A stretch of 46,835 nucleotides of DNA, taken from NCBI GenBank assembly GCA_048265185.1, contig JBLXBZ010000014.1, forward strand, positions 1 to 46,835. The letters are read 5' to 3'. The notes beneath the pieces are model-generated. The model worked only from the letters and a program-made list of their open reading frames with translations. It made no database searches and was not told the DNA's origin. Shown here piece by piece: positions 1 to 9,249 of this stretch; within the stretch, counting starts at the first letter, position 1, and each line of letters begins with the position of its first letter. The DNA is from JBLXBZ01 sp048265185. GTDB lineage: Bacteria; Pseudomonadota; Alphaproteobacteria; Rhizobiales; Stappiaceae. The position numbers were made by a program, and so were the translations under genes.

Positions 1-1
1 C

Positions 2-1486
2 AGCTTCACGGGGGTAACCCCGGAAATTCCTCTCTCCTATTTCGACGGCCCCAGCAAGGCTTTCTCCGGGCAAGTCACTTCGGCAATGGTGCAATCGCTG
101 GCGACCGATAAGGGTTTGGGGCTTATCCCAAAAATTGATTTCGTTTTCGTTGATGAGGCGCATCATTCCACGGCCCAATCATACCTTAACGTTTTCGACG
201 CCATCAGGGAAAAAAATCCTTCGGTCCTGATGGCCGGGTTCACCGCGACTCCTGAGCGCGGGGATAAAAAGGGACTTGGCAAGGCCGGTTATACAAATTG
301 CGCCGATCAGATTTCAGTTTCAGAGCTGATCATGAGCGGCGATCTGATTACGCCGAAGACGCTAGTTGTAGATACTGGAAAGACAAACGAGCTATCTGCC
401 GCGAAAAAGACACGGCATGATTTTGACGATGAAATGGTTGCCCGGATTTTGGGCGCTGAAATCGTTGTCGATAAAATCATCTCCGTATGGAAGGAAAAAG
501 CGGGGGACCGCCAGACCATTGTTTTCTGCTCTACGGTCGAGCACGCGAAGCAAATGTGTGACGCATTTACCGGGGCTGGCGTGTCCGCCGCTTACGTTCA
601 TGGGGACATGGGGCGCCGCGAACGCGCGGAAATCCTCCGCCAGTTTGACTCCGGGGAAGTTCAGGTTCTTTGCAATGTCATGGTCTTGACCGAAGGCTTT
701 GATAGTCAGCCCTGCTCTTGCGTGGTGCTGTTAAAGCAATCGTCAAAAAAAGGAACCTATATTCAAATGGTGGGCCGGGGGCTCCGGCCGGTTGATCAGG
801 CGATTTACCCCGGGGTTATCAAACTCGATTGCGTGGTTCTGGATTTTGGGGTTTCGACCCTGATTCATATGTCGCTTGAAAGCGAGGTTAAGCTTAGCTG
901 CTCGCCCAAGGGTGAAGCCCCGTCGAAAGAGTGCCCAGACTGTGGTTTCATCAACCCGGCAAGCATCCGAAATTGTCTTGATTGCGGGCATGAATTCCCG
1001 CTGATGGCCGCAAACGATGATGGAATTCTTGACTCAATCGATGATTTTCAAATGTCAGAGATTGATATCCTGAACGCTAGCCCATTTAGCTATGGTGATC
1101 CAGTTGGGGACGGCTCCATTTTGGTTTGCAACGGGTTCACCGCCCATGCGGTCATAGTCTATTCACAAGGACTCTGGTACGCGGCCGGGGGAGCCCGGGG
1201 GGAAATCATCAGGTTCTTGGGCGCCGGTGACAAGGTGCAGGCGCTATATGCGGCCGATATGTGGATGATCGGGAAAGAGCCGGACAAATCGGCCGGGAAG
1301 TCAAAAAAATGGCTGTCTGCCCCTATTTCAGAAGCACAAGCAAAAATGCTTGGGGAAAACCCGCTTTATTCCCCGCTTAACCGGTATCAGGCAGGGTTAA
1401 AAATCACTTGGATGATGAATAAAGACGTTTATCGCTATGTGCTTAAGGAAGCTATTGCGAAAGTACAGCAAAAGCTTGCCGCGTGA
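2..1486 (+). CDS. DEAH-box superfamily 2 helicase, 5' truncated
   Basis: The reading frame is open from the first complete codon at position 2, so the N-terminus with Walker A lies upstream; 494 residues are visible. Motif II (VFVDEAHH) is near visible residue 50, motif III (FTATPERGD) near 80 and motif VI (QMVGRGLRP) near 255. A four-cysteine zinc ribbon (CPDC then CLDC) follows at about 310-330 and a C-terminal extension completes the protein. This is the standard superfamily 2 layout of phage helicases that unwind or remodel nucleic acid with ATP. The stop overlaps the GTG of the next gene (GTGA), so the two are probably translationally coupled. Class is firm; the exact substrate cannot be read from the sequence. 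Confidence 0.93.
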   Translation, partial: SFTGVTPEIPLSYFDGPSKAFSGQVTSAMVQSLATDKGLGLIPKIDFVFVDEAHHSTAQSYLNVFDAIREKNPSVLMAGFTATPERGDKKGLGKAGYTNCADQISVSELIMSGDLITPKTLVVDTGKTNELSAAKKTRHDFDDEMVARILGAEIVVDKIISVWKEKAGDRQTIVFCSTVEHAKQMCDAFTGAGVSAAYVHGDMGRRERAEILRQFDSGEVQVLCNVMVLTEGFDSQPCSCVVLLKQSSKKGTYIQMVGRGLRPVDQAIYPGVIKLDCVVLDFGVSTLIHMSLESEVKLSCSPKGEAPSKECPDCGFINPASIRNCLDCGHEFPLMAANDDGILDSIDDFQMSEIDILNASPFSYGDPVGDGSILVCNGFTAHAVIVYSQGLWYAAGGARGEIIRFLGAGDKVQALYAADMWMIGKEPDKSAGKSKKWLSAPISEAQAKMLGENPLYSPLNRYQAGLKITWMMNKDVYRYVLKEAIAKVQQKLAA

Positions 1487-2040
1487 CCTATAACCCGCCC
1501 TTAAATATTGGTCATTGTTGCGGAAAATGCAGGACCTACCTTCCGGCCCTTGGGTATTTGACACCACATTGCCCGGAAATCTATGAATGCTTGAAGACAA
1601 CAAAACCTTTACTTGAAACATGTGAGCACGGTTCTGCCGAGTGCATGAAACCCTACCTAAATGGAGGAATGAACTTGATTGACCCAACTGCGGACGAACT
1701 TGAAGCACTGGAAAAAGCAAAACCGACAATCGTTAATTACCTGTCCCGTGAAGGTCTAACGCATTTACCACTTGCACAATTCAGCATGGATCAGGTAAAT
1801 AACTTTCTAAAAGTGATAATCGGTTCCTATCTTGAAGAAAAATTAAGGCTTGGCGCTCCTTTTGATCAGGTTTCTACTTTAAAGGAAAGCGTTTCATCTC
1901 TCGAAAATGTTATTTCAAATGCTGAAAAACTTGTCCGGGACATGATGGAAAAAAATGCAAGACCGGTTAGCCCTAACGGTTATCCGATGTATGACCAAAA
2001 TCAAAGGCTTCGCGAACTTGACGATGAAATTCCATTTTAA
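1483..2040 (+). CDS. Cys-rich protein with SSB-like acidic C-terminal tip
   Basis: A 185-residue protein beginning at GTG inside the GTGA overlap. The N-terminus has a cysteine cluster (HCCGKC near residues 11-16, further Cys to about 53) that could bind zinc. The middle is helical. The last residues are LDDEIPF, very like the MDFDDDIPF tip that bacterial SSB uses to recruit helicases and nucleases. No OB-fold was recognised. An ATG at 1669 and a TTG at 1675 just after GGAGG could start a shorter form without the cysteines. Placed between a helicase and a nuclease, it may be a loader or recruitment protein; that role is inference. Confidence 0.8.
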   Translation: MTYNPPLNIGHCCGKCRTYLPALGYLTPHCPEIYECLKTTKPLLETCEHGSAECMKPYLNGGMNLIDPTADELEALEKAKPTIVNYLSREGLTHLPLAQFSMDQVNNFLKVIIGSYLEEKLRLGAPFDQVSTLKESVSSLENVISNAEKLVRDMMEKNARPVSPNGYPMYDQNQRLRELDDEIPF

Positions 2041-2056
2041 AAAGGAGTAATATACT

Positions 2057-3040
2057 TTGACACTTGCCATGCTTCAAACAATAGCGGCCGCTAAAGAGAC
2101 TGCAAAGGCCACGGCTGAAAAAGCTGTTGCCGAGGCGCCTTTTAGTTATGATTTCAATAGCTCGAAACAGGGTCTTGAAATCTTCAATGAGTGCATGACC
2201 GATTTGGTTGATGCGGCGAACGTAGCCATGAATGACGCTGCATATAGGTCCGGGCGGGGCAAGGGTTCAAGTGACGTTGCGTTTAACCGGATCGGTGCCG
2301 GGTACATTGGACTCGACTGTGAGCGGGCTGTAGGGTTCCGGTTTCACAAATTCAAGGCAGGTAAAGCCGAGGGCGAAAAGGTTTTTGTCACCAAGGGCGA
2401 GCTGGGAAGGCATGCCCGGGCCGGTCACTGGACCGAAGAAGACGTTGTGACCGAAATGCGCGCGGCCGGGTTCACCGTTCACACCAATGAGATTGGTCCA
2501 GACGGTCAGCCGCTCATTGGATACGATGGGAAGCCGAAGCAAATAGGTTGGATGGCCTTGCCCAATTCTCAAGGTAAAAATCAGGTTGCCGGTGAAGTCG
2601 ATGGGGTGATAACCGCCGTTCCGGCCCGGGTCCCCGATCAATACGCCGCTACCCTCGACACTATCCGCAGATTCCTTCCCGTTCCTTGCATTTTTGAGTC
2701 AAAGAAAGCAACGGATAAGAAGTGGAAGAAGTTCAAGAAAGAAAAGGTAAAGAAAGCCGACCCTAAATATTTTGGTCAGGTGCAGATGAACATGAACGCC
2801 ATGCAAATTCCGTTCACGTTGTTCTATATGCGTAACCTTGACAACATGAAACCTTATTGGGAGGTCATCCCATATGATGAGGTTTTCACCACGAAAATGA
2901 TTGACCGGGCAATCAAGATCACGCGGTCAGGCGACCCGTTTGAGCTGTTACCCATCCACCACAACCCGGAAAGTTGGCATGGCTGCATGTTCTGCGATCA
3001 CAAGCCGCATTGTGTGGCCGGGAAGCGTGTAGAAATCTGA
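2057..3040 (+). CDS. PD-(D/E)XK nuclease, RecB/Cas4-like with possible Fe-S cysteines
   Basis: The start is TTG at 2057, nine bases after AAAGGAG. The 327-residue protein has a nuclease core: GEVDGVI supplies the acidic residue, FESKKA gives the E-x-K motif, and a QVQMNMN helix follows. Cys88 (GLDCERAVGF) plus three C-terminal cysteines (CMFCDHKPHC) match the one-plus-three cysteine pattern of AddB/Cas4-type iron-sulphur nucleases. Such enzymes process DNA ends in recombination and replication. It sits downstream of a helicase, as in helicase-nuclease pairs, and is followed by a strong terminator. Fold is confident, the cluster is inferred. Confidence 0.85.
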   Translation: MTLAMLQTIAAAKETAKATAEKAVAEAPFSYDFNSSKQGLEIFNECMTDLVDAANVAMNDAAYRSGRGKGSSDVAFNRIGAGYIGLDCERAVGFRFHKFKAGKAEGEKVFVTKGELGRHARAGHWTEEDVVTEMRAAGFTVHTNEIGPDGQPLIGYDGKPKQIGWMALPNSQGKNQVAGEVDGVITAVPARVPDQYAATLDTIRRFLPVPCIFESKKATDKKWKKFKKEKVKKADPKYFGQVQMNMNAMQIPFTLFYMRNLDNMKPYWEVIPYDEVFTTKMIDRAIKITRSGDPFELLPIHHNPESWHGCMFCDHKPHCVAGKRVEI

Positions 3041-3047
3041 TCGTAAA

Positions 3048-3068
3048 GGGCGGGAAACCGCCTTTTTT
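3048..3068 (+). terminator. Rho-independent terminator
   Basis: Stem GGCGG / CCGCC with a GAAA tetraloop, followed directly by six T. It closes the helicase to nuclease operon. Confidence 0.9.
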
Positions 3069-3081
3069 GCCAATTAATAAA

Positions 3082-3110
3082 TAGACAAAACGGAAATTAA
3101 AGGGTATACG
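3082..3110 (+). promoter_or_regulatory. Promoter with operator arm in spacer
   Basis: TAGACA (3082-3087), 17-base spacer, TATACG (3105-3110). The -35 and spacer together contain the phage-wide arm TAGACAAAACGGAAATTA. It serves the lipoprotein gene and probably the primase operon. Confidence 0.65.
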
Positions 3111-3142
3111 AAGACCTTATCTTAATCGAATAGGGGGAACCT

Positions 3143-3391
3143 ATGAAAAAGCTTTTTGCCGTGGCTGTTCTAGTCGTTTTTCTTGCCGGGTGCAGCGATG
3201 ACCGCGCCGCCCGGTCAGCGCTAGACGCCGCCGGTTTTTCAGAGATCGTTATCCGAGGCTTCGGCTGGACCGGGTGCGGCCGTGACGATGATTTCACAAC
3301 CAAGTTCACCGCGAAAAACCAGAACGGCCGGGCCGTGTCCGGGGTTGTCTGCTCTGGCTGGTTTAAAGGCGGGACCATCCGTTTCAACTGA
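3143..3391 (+). CDS. Small phage lipoprotein
   Basis: An 82-residue protein with a classic lipoprotein signal peptide: MKK, a hydrophobic stretch, then LAGC with the lipidated Cys at residue 17. Asp at +2/+3 (CSDD) favours inner-membrane retention. The mature part carries two more cysteines and the ending GVVCSGWFKGGTIRF, a pattern I recognise from many small phage lipoproteins of unknown role. GGGGGA precedes the ATG. A superinfection-exclusion role is possible but not shown. Confidence 0.85.
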   Translation: MKKLFAVAVLVVFLAGCSDDRAARSALDAAGFSEIVIRGFGWTGCGRDDDFTTKFTAKNQNGRAVSGVVCSGWFKGGTIRFN

Positions 3392-3431
3392 GCCCGGAAC
3401 ACCAGTCAAATCAGGATAGGAGGTCGCTTTT

Positions 3432-3962
3432 TTGTCCGCAGCGAAACTAAATCATGACCACTTTGCGCACCAGCTTGCGCTGTGGATTAATAGAACTTGG
3501 GGTTACCCTACATGGGAGAACATGAAGTTCAGGGAGTGCCGCCCCGACGTTCTGACCGTGAAACCAACGTTCAATCTTAACCAAATTCGAACCGCTACCT
3601 TTGAAGTCAAGGTTAGCCGCTCCGATTTTTTGAACGATGTCCGAACCGGCAAATGGGAGGCTTACAAAGCGTTTTCCTCCTATGTCTATTTCGCGGTGCC
3701 GGAAGGACTGGTTAGCGTGGACGAGGTGCCGGACGGTTGCGGGCTCATGGTCGGAACCGAAGAAGGGGGAGTCTGGAACTTCGTTTCCAAAATGCGGCAG
3801 TTCCCCAAGACTGACGAAGAAATAGCCGCCCAAAAATACGGACCCGACTATCACGTAAAAAACCCGCGCAAAAAATTTGCTGGCGAACTGGCAATTCAGG
3901 ATTGGATGCGCCTTGCGTTCGGGCCGTTCAAACAACCGGAAAGGCCGGGTGCAGGGCTTTGA
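3432..3962 (+). CDS. MmcB-like PD-(D/E)XK family protein
   Basis: The TTG start follows AGGAGG by nine bases. The 176-residue protein contains CRPDVLTV, then FEVKVSRSDFLNDV and YVYFAVPEGL. D...ExK plus SRSDFL and the YFAVP strand are the hallmarks of the MmcB family of nuclease-fold proteins, linked in alphaproteobacteria to DNA repair. It overlaps the primase/helicase start (TTGA), so both are likely coupled. Catalytic activity is not certain, since MmcB itself is poorly characterised. Confidence 0.78.
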   Translation: MSAAKLNHDHFAHQLALWINRTWGYPTWENMKFRECRPDVLTVKPTFNLNQIRTATFEVKVSRSDFLNDVRTGKWEAYKAFSSYVYFAVPEGLVSVDEVPDGCGLMVGTEEGGVWNFVSKMRQFPKTDEEIAAQKYGPDYHVKNPRKKFAGELAIQDWMRLAFGPFKQPERPGAGL

Positions 3963-6900
3963 GCAATATAACCGTGTTGACCGCCCGGGACGCCGGGGCG
4001 CGGCTGGTCAAAATCCATGAAATTCGCGATGGGAAATACCGGGCGGTCGGGGCCGACCAGCGCAAGGAATTTATGGCCCAGACTTTCGAGCTGAACAGCT
4101 TGACCGACCTTCAGACCTTCGTTGACCAAGCGGCCGAACGGAACAACCGTTTCATCATCCGGGGGACGCCCAAGCCAGAAATCAATCTGGAAGAGCCGGT
4201 CCTACGCCAGAAAGTATATTTCGATGATATGCCGGTCCAATGGGTCATGCTCGATATTGACGGGATCGAATATGATTCGACGCTCTGGAATCCGTATGAA
4301 GAGCCCGATGCATTCTTTGAATCATTCATCTCAACGTTGAGTGAAGACCTTGAAGACGTGTCTTTCTATTGGCGCTTTTCGGGCAGTGCTGGCATCAACA
4401 CCGGACAGCCGGAAAAGGCTACCAAAGCGCATATTTGGTTCTGGCTTGATCGGGGTTACACCAGCGACGAGCTGAAGCGATGGGCCGAGAAGGTCAACGG
4501 GGCACACGGCGGTAAAATCGTTGACCCGGCCGTACTCAGGACCGTTCAGCCCCATTATGTGAGCCCCCCGGTCATCGGTGAAGGAGTCGGTTGTCAGGTG
4601 GTCAGGCGCTCAGGGCTCGTAGAGCTTGGGGAAGACGTTGCGACCCTACAGATACCGGCCGGGAAACAGGGCCGCATCCTAGAAGGAAGCGCCTACCGCT
4701 ATGACGGGACCGGCGACCGCAAGAGCTTCGAAGAATGGTTGCCGCTGATCGGTGATCATGAAGATGGTCACGGTTTTTATGACCCGATGGTGGGCGCCGT
4801 CTGCGCCTATGTATTCCATGAAGGAGAAGACGCGGATTATGATTTTGTACGCCAAGTTATTGGAGATGCGGCGGCCGGGGCCAACCGTCAATTCCATACG
4901 GATGAATATGTCCGTCAAAAAATTGAAGACTGGCTTCCAACGGTTATTGAGTGGGCTGGCATGCGATGGCGTGAGGGCGGCGGAACCGCTGGCAAAAATG
5001 ATGACGGGGCCGTTCTCGAAACTGATGTGTCGGTCCCGTACTTCCCGCGCCCCCGTTTCGGTCAACGTGAAGGCATTGAACGTCAAAACCGAGCTATCGG
5101 CGGCTGGATGGAGCAAGCGGTACGCCGCGCCGCCTATCACAAATTGCAGTCTGCTGGAGCTACAGAAGGCATTGGACCGTCTGGCTATGGCATCACCGAC
5201 GCCAGCCCAATTCGACTCCAGATTACGGGACCGGTTGGTTCTGGGAAAACACACTCTGTCGAACAATCACTATTAGACCTGAACGCCTTTTTTCTCAGTC
5301 TGCCCGGCATGGCCGACGAGACGTTGACCGTCTATTTTTGTGCCGGGCTGTCCGAGAAGGCAGCGGAATCAGCTTGGTCTATCGTCGGGCAAGGGGGCGA
5401 TGCAATCGCGGTCCGGGGAGTAGGGGCACCAGACCCGGAAACCCCGGGTTCAAATATGTGCCTCCGGTCAGATATGGCGCTCAAAGTGCAGGCTTCCGAA
5501 GGAGTGCTTTCCGCCATCTGCAAAACCTGTTCGCTCAGGTTTAATTGCGGGTTCCAAAAACAAAAACGGGACATCTGGAAAGCGTTCGAAGAGCCGGGGG
5601 TTAAGATTTTCACCGGCCCGCATGAATATCTGAACTATCCGAGTCAGGTGGGAACCTATGATCTGGTCATCGTGGACGAACGGTATAAGGCCGAGATGAC
5701 GCCCCGGAAGTTTGACCGGACCATTCTAACCGTCGATCTTGACAGCGGATCACTCGAATATGTCCCGCTCGATATGGACGAAGAGCCCGAAAAGGTAATG
5801 ACCGATGACGGCCGGATTAAAATCCGGGAACCGATCGCACTGGTTGATGCTGTCCGTACAGAAGTCTATAGGGGGCTGATGGAGGCACCGCACGCGGTCC
5901 TAGCCGCTGTCCGGGACCGATGGGTCCCCGGGCACGCCACGTTGACCAAGGCGCTATTACGCCGCGTCCTGAACGTCCTGCACCAAGTGGCCGAGGCCCG
6001 AAAGCCGTTCACACCAGACCGCGAAGCCAAGTTCAACGTTAATTCGACCGATGAACGGATTATTGAAGAGCTGGACAAACGGACAGACCATGACAGCGCG
6101 GCAAATATCGCAATCCTTGAAGCTATTTATGCTGAATGGGAGGCGCCGAGACCGCAAGCCAATACGATCCGCGTGGAAGACGGCCGGGTCATCGTCCGAG
6201 GCGTCCGCGCCCCTACAAAAGTAGCGGCTCACACGCCGGTATTGCTCTTGGACGCGACGGCAAAGCTTGGGCTGAACCGTAAGCTATGGGGGCCAGACCT
6301 TGCCGAAGAGCGCGTTGACATCGAAAACAGGGTCAGCGCCGTTCAGGTCTGGCGGCACTCATGGTCAAAAGCGAGCTTTATCCGCCTAGACGAACACGGC
6401 AACCGGATCGGGCACGCCCAAACAAAATTGGAAGAGATTGCCCGGGTTATCAACCGGTATCCCGGTGCGTTCTTGGCCTGTCCGCTCGATGTCGAACGGG
6501 CGATAAAACCATATCTAAGCGTCACGGTGAAAACTGGTCATTACAACAACCTACGCGGCCTCAACACCTTCGCCGATTGCGAGACCGGGTTTTTCCTTTG
6601 TGACCCGATGGTCAGGCCGGAGTCCGCGCTTGAACTAGCACTTGCATACGGGGCCAAAGATGAACAGGCGCACACTCTGGAAGATTACCGGGTGGAGCGG
6701 CGACGGCTCCGAATGCGTGACCCTGATGAAATTGCGCTACTGGACGCCCCGGTAAACCCTAACCCAGTGCTTGAAATGTTCAGGCAAATCTTGGTCGAAG
6801 ATGAAATGCTTCAGGCACTTGGACGTGTTCGCGGGTTCTGGAACGACCGGCAAGCATTCATCTTGGCTAACCGGGTATACGATCAAACCATTGACGGCTA

Positions 6901-7978
6901 CATTCACTGGGAAGAATTCCTTGCCGGGTCCGACCGGTCAGACCTGTTTGTCAAACGGGTGCAAAAAGATTTCGGGGGCATGTTCGTCAACTCCCCGTCT
7001 TGGCTGGTCAACGTGTGCCCGGAAGTAACACGGACCCGGGCGACCGCCCGTAAAATCCTATCCGAAGTCATAGAGACTCACCGGTTGAAACCCGTATACC
7101 AAACCTTGTTTACCCCATCACAATCGGTGTTTGACGTGTTATCACTGATCAACACGCCACTGCTGTTCGAAGAGTTTATTGACGTGTTCGGCACCGAGTA
7201 CACCAAGCCGGTTAACGCCGTGGTCAAAAAGTTCAATCTGATCGAACAACGGGCCTCCGCTTTTGTGAACTGGGCGATCCTCCGGTGTGATGGCGTCATG
7301 CCCATGAACGCCAAAGTGATCTTGGACATGGCCGAACGGTCCGAAGAATTGCGAAAGATTGTTTCGTCGGAGACCACGTTTAGGAAAATAAAAAGCCAAT
7401 TATATAAGGCAACCCCCCGGTTTGTCGCTTTAATATATATAATAAGGCAACAAACCGGGGGGTGGACCTTTTTAATCTCGCAGTTTTCTGCCGATTTTGA
7501 CTTGTCCCCCTATACAGATGCCCCGATATCTGTCTACGAAGGTGCTGTTTTGGGGCAAAAACGCCAGACTAAGATTTTGTCTTTCACTTCGGATAAGGAA
7601 CGGATACGGCGAAGCCTGCGATTGAACTACGGAATGCATGTAGGGACGCTGACGCCGATTTCTGCCGACCGGAACGACGACACGGCCGCACTTTTGAAAT
7701 TCTCACAGAGATCAGCGGTTGTCGGAATCAACGGTGACGACAACGAGGAAATCCGGAACATGGAAGAGTCGCTTTCTGCCCCCAAGGTCTTTTCCGAGAT
7801 CGACGGCAAACCGGTTCGGAACTGGGAAGAGGTTTCGGGCGAGAGGACCGACCGGGAGCACGTCCGGGCCATGTTGGACGAGCTTAAGCGGGATAACGCG
7901 CGGACCCGGGCCGAAGCCATTGACGAAGAGCGAGAAGAGGCAAGGAAAAAAGATTTCTATGATTTCAATATAAACTAG
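3959..7978 (+). CDS. AEP-type primase fused to SF2-like helicase
   Basis: A 1339-residue replication protein. The start chosen is TTG in the TTGA overlap; an ATG at 3902 would overlap the upstream gene by 60 bases. The N-terminal archaeo-eukaryotic primase-like module has VMLDIDG (about residues 97-102), KAHIWFWL (about 156) and a later VDPAV with YVSPP. A Walker A (GPVGSGKTH, about 423-431) opens the helicase half. A CLRS...CKTC...NCG cysteine set lies at about 500-530 as in Fe-S helicases, then VIVDER (about 570), LLLDATA (about 763) and QALGRVRG (about 951). A palindromic repeat inserted at 7408-7465 encodes residues 1150-1170 in frame. It likely primes and unwinds at the phage fork. Confidence 0.85.
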   Translation: MSNITVLTARDAGARLVKIHEIRDGKYRAVGADQRKEFMAQTFELNSLTDLQTFVDQAAERNNRFIIRGTPKPEINLEEPVLRQKVYFDDMPVQWVMLDIDGIEYDSTLWNPYEEPDAFFESFISTLSEDLEDVSFYWRFSGSAGINTGQPEKATKAHIWFWLDRGYTSDELKRWAEKVNGAHGGKIVDPAVLRTVQPHYVSPPVIGEGVGCQVVRRSGLVELGEDVATLQIPAGKQGRILEGSAYRYDGTGDRKSFEEWLPLIGDHEDGHGFYDPMVGAVCAYVFHEGEDADYDFVRQVIGDAAAGANRQFHTDEYVRQKIEDWLPTVIEWAGMRWREGGGTAGKNDDGAVLETDVSVPYFPRPRFGQREGIERQNRAIGGWMEQAVRRAAYHKLQSAGATEGIGPSGYGITDASPIRLQITGPVGSGKTHSVEQSLLDLNAFFLSLPGMADETLTVYFCAGLSEKAAESAWSIVGQGGDAIAVRGVGAPDPETPGSNMCLRSDMALKVQASEGVLSAICKTCSLRFNCGFQKQKRDIWKAFEEPGVKIFTGPHEYLNYPSQVGTYDLVIVDERYKAEMTPRKFDRTILTVDLDSGSLEYVPLDMDEEPEKVMTDDGRIKIREPIALVDAVRTEVYRGLMEAPHAVLAAVRDRWVPGHATLTKALLRRVLNVLHQVAEARKPFTPDREAKFNVNSTDERIIEELDKRTDHDSAANIAILEAIYAEWEAPRPQANTIRVEDGRVIVRGVRAPTKVAAHTPVLLLDATAKLGLNRKLWGPDLAEERVDIENRVSAVQVWRHSWSKASFIRLDEHGNRIGHAQTKLEEIARVINRYPGAFLACPLDVERAIKPYLSVTVKTGHYNNLRGLNTFADCETGFFLCDPMVRPESALELALAYGAKDEQAHTLEDYRVERRRLRMRDPDEIALLDAPVNPNPVLEMFRQILVEDEMLQALGRVRGFWNDRQAFILANRVYDQTIDGYIHWEEFLAGSDRSDLFVKRVQKDFGGMFVNSPSWLVNVCPEVTRTRATARKILSEVIETHRLKPVYQTLFTPSQSVFDVLSLINTPLLFEEFIDVFGTEYTKPVNAVVKKFNLIEQRASAFVNWAILRCDGVMPMNAKVILDMAERSEELRKIVSSETTFRKIKSQLYKATPRFVALIYIIRQQTGGWTFLISQFSADFDLSPYTDAPISVYEGAVLGQKRQTKILSFTSDKERIRRSLRLNYGMHVGTLTPISADRNDDTAALLKFSQRSAVVGINGDDNEEIRNMEESLSAPKVFSEIDGKPVRNWEEVSGERTDREHVRAMLDELKRDNARTRAEAIDEEREEARKKDFYDFNIN
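7408..7465 (+). repeat. Palindromic element, copy 1 (inside coding sequence)
   Basis: Sixteen-base arms, 7410-7425 (CAACCCCCCGGTTTGT) and 7450-7465, pair with one mismatch around a 24-base A/T-rich loop. The same element recurs at 42901-42967. Here it is read in frame without a stop as ATPRFVALIYIIRQQTGG. Confidence 0.88.
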
Positions 7979-8013
7979 ACAAAACGGAAATTATCATCTA
8001 TAAAAACGGAAAT
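7976..8013 (+). promoter_or_regulatory. Promoter with two operator arms
   Basis: TAGACA (7976-7981), 17-base spacer, TATAAA (7999-8004). The arm TAGACAAAACGGAAATTA spans -35 and spacer, and a second partial arm AAAACGGAAAT follows the -10. The -35 overlaps the stop codon of the primase/helicase gene. Confidence 0.72.
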
Positions 8014-8027
8014 AGGAGGTTATAGCC

Positions 8028-8327
8028 ATGAGCATCGATAAGGTTTTTATCTGCGCCGAATTGTCAAACAAGGGTGGTCTAGACAAGATCAAGATTAATA
8101 CGGTTGTGGCGTCCAATAACGGGGAACACCCGCTGGGCTCGCCTCGCATGATTGAAGATACCCTTACCCAGCTTCGCAGCCAGTATTCGCGACGTTTTGT
8201 CGTGATCACAATGATTCATCCGATTGAGGACGATTTTATATCTGGTTCCATAGCTCAGATCGCGGCCGTTCAACAGGCGGCACCGGCCGTTGAGCTTGAG
8301 CACGCGATTGCGGCGGGAGCGGCCTGA
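8028..8327 (+). CDS. Hypothetical protein
   Basis: A 99-residue protein, not recognised, with a strong TAGGAGG site and ATG. It has alternating beta-like segments (VFICAEL, RRFVVITMIHP) and an Ala-rich C-terminal tail. First gene of the operon from the 7976 promoter; its TGA overlaps the ATG of the pentapeptide-repeat gene (TGATG). Confidence 0.8.
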   Translation: MSIDKVFICAELSNKGGLDKIKINTVVASNNGEHPLGSPRMIEDTLTQLRSQYSRRFVVITMIHPIEDDFISGSIAQIAAVQQAAPAVELEHAIAAGAA

Positions 8328-8953
8328 TGGGATTGAAAAAGCTAAGCGATAAGGAGCTGTCCGACATTCTGGAAGAGCATAATGTATGGCTGGCCGGGCA
8401 TGGCGGAAAACAAGCCGATTTATCCGGGCTTAACCTTCGCGGCGCCCGTCTTCGCGGCGCCGTTTTGAGTGGTGCCGTTTTGTCCGGCAGTGATTTGCAG
8501 AACGCTGATTTGTCTGGGTGCAACCTTTTAGGCGCTGACTTTTCGGGCTCTGACCTTTATGGGGTTAATTTTTCTGGAGCTTGTTTGCGGCGCGCTGATC
8601 TGTCCAAAACGTTCTGTGAACGGGCAAATTTTTCAACGGCTAGTTTGGACCGGGCTAACTGCTATGGAGCTAGTTTTAAACTCGCCATTTTTGTTGGGGC
8701 GAGCCTGCTAAGAACATCACTGCACGGCGCGGATATTCGGCGCACCGGGATAACCCGGTTACCCGTGGCCGATCCGCGCGGATATTCATGGGTATATTTC
8801 GAAGGCTTAGTTTACGCGGGGTGCCGGGGATACACCTTAGAGGAGGCTAACGAGCATTGGACGGACCCGGACTATACGGGTCCTGCCTCTGTTGCAGAGA
8901 CTTGGCCGCTTGCCCGCGACTGGTTTTTAGCCAAAGCGGAAAAAAAACAGTGA
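8327..8953 (+). CDS. Pentapeptide-repeat protein
   Basis: A 208-residue protein with about twenty A(D/N)LxG-type pentapeptides at residues 30-145 (for example ADLSGLNLRG, GADFSGSDLYG). These form a right-handed quadrilateral beta-helix. Some such proteins mimic DNA (MfpA/Qnr against gyrase); most have no known role. A short N-terminal helix and a non-repeat C-terminal part (ending EETWPLARDW-like) flank the coil. GTGA overlap with the next gene. Confidence 0.9.
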   Translation: MGLKKLSDKELSDILEEHNVWLAGHGGKQADLSGLNLRGARLRGAVLSGAVLSGSDLQNADLSGCNLLGADFSGSDLYGVNFSGACLRRADLSKTFCERANFSTASLDRANCYGASFKLAIFVGASLLRTSLHGADIRRTGITRLPVADPRGYSWVYFEGLVYAGCRGYTLEEANEHWTDPDYTGPASVAETWPLARDWFLAKAEKKQ

Positions 8954-9249
8954 GCGCACACGGGTCAATCAGGGACTCCGATAGTTTGATAGCGGAATAT
9001 CGGAGTACCGCACGGCTCCCGGGAGATTGGGCCGAGCTGGTGCCAGACCCTCCTATGGGCATGAAATGCTGCAAGTGCGGCCGTTCGGGCAAGACGCCCC
9101 GGCTCGACTGTGATCCGGGCGCGGCCGTGGTGCTGGAAACGCCCGACTGTCCGGCATGTAACCCGGAGTTTTGGGACACTTCCGATGATTGCGGCGGGGT
9201 ATTCAAGGATGAACAGGGCAACCCTGTAGAGAGTGGGGACCCGGCTTGA
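8950..9249 (+). CDS. Zinc-ribbon hypothetical protein
   Basis: A 99-residue protein starting at GTG in the GTGA overlap. CCKCG near residue 40 and CPAC near 68 suggest a zinc ribbon. Acidic C-terminus. No family recognised; a DNA- or protein-binding adaptor is possible. Confidence 0.75.
   Translation: MSAHGSIRDSDSLIAEYRSTARLPGDWAELVPDPPMGMKCCKCGRSGKTPRLDCDPGAAVVLETPDCPACNPEFWDTSDDCGGVFKDEQGNPVESGDPA

Noticed and set aside
4679..5266. 195-codon minus-strand frame inside the primase/helicase gene
   Set aside because: Antisense shadow of a well-supported gene, no promoter or ribosome site.
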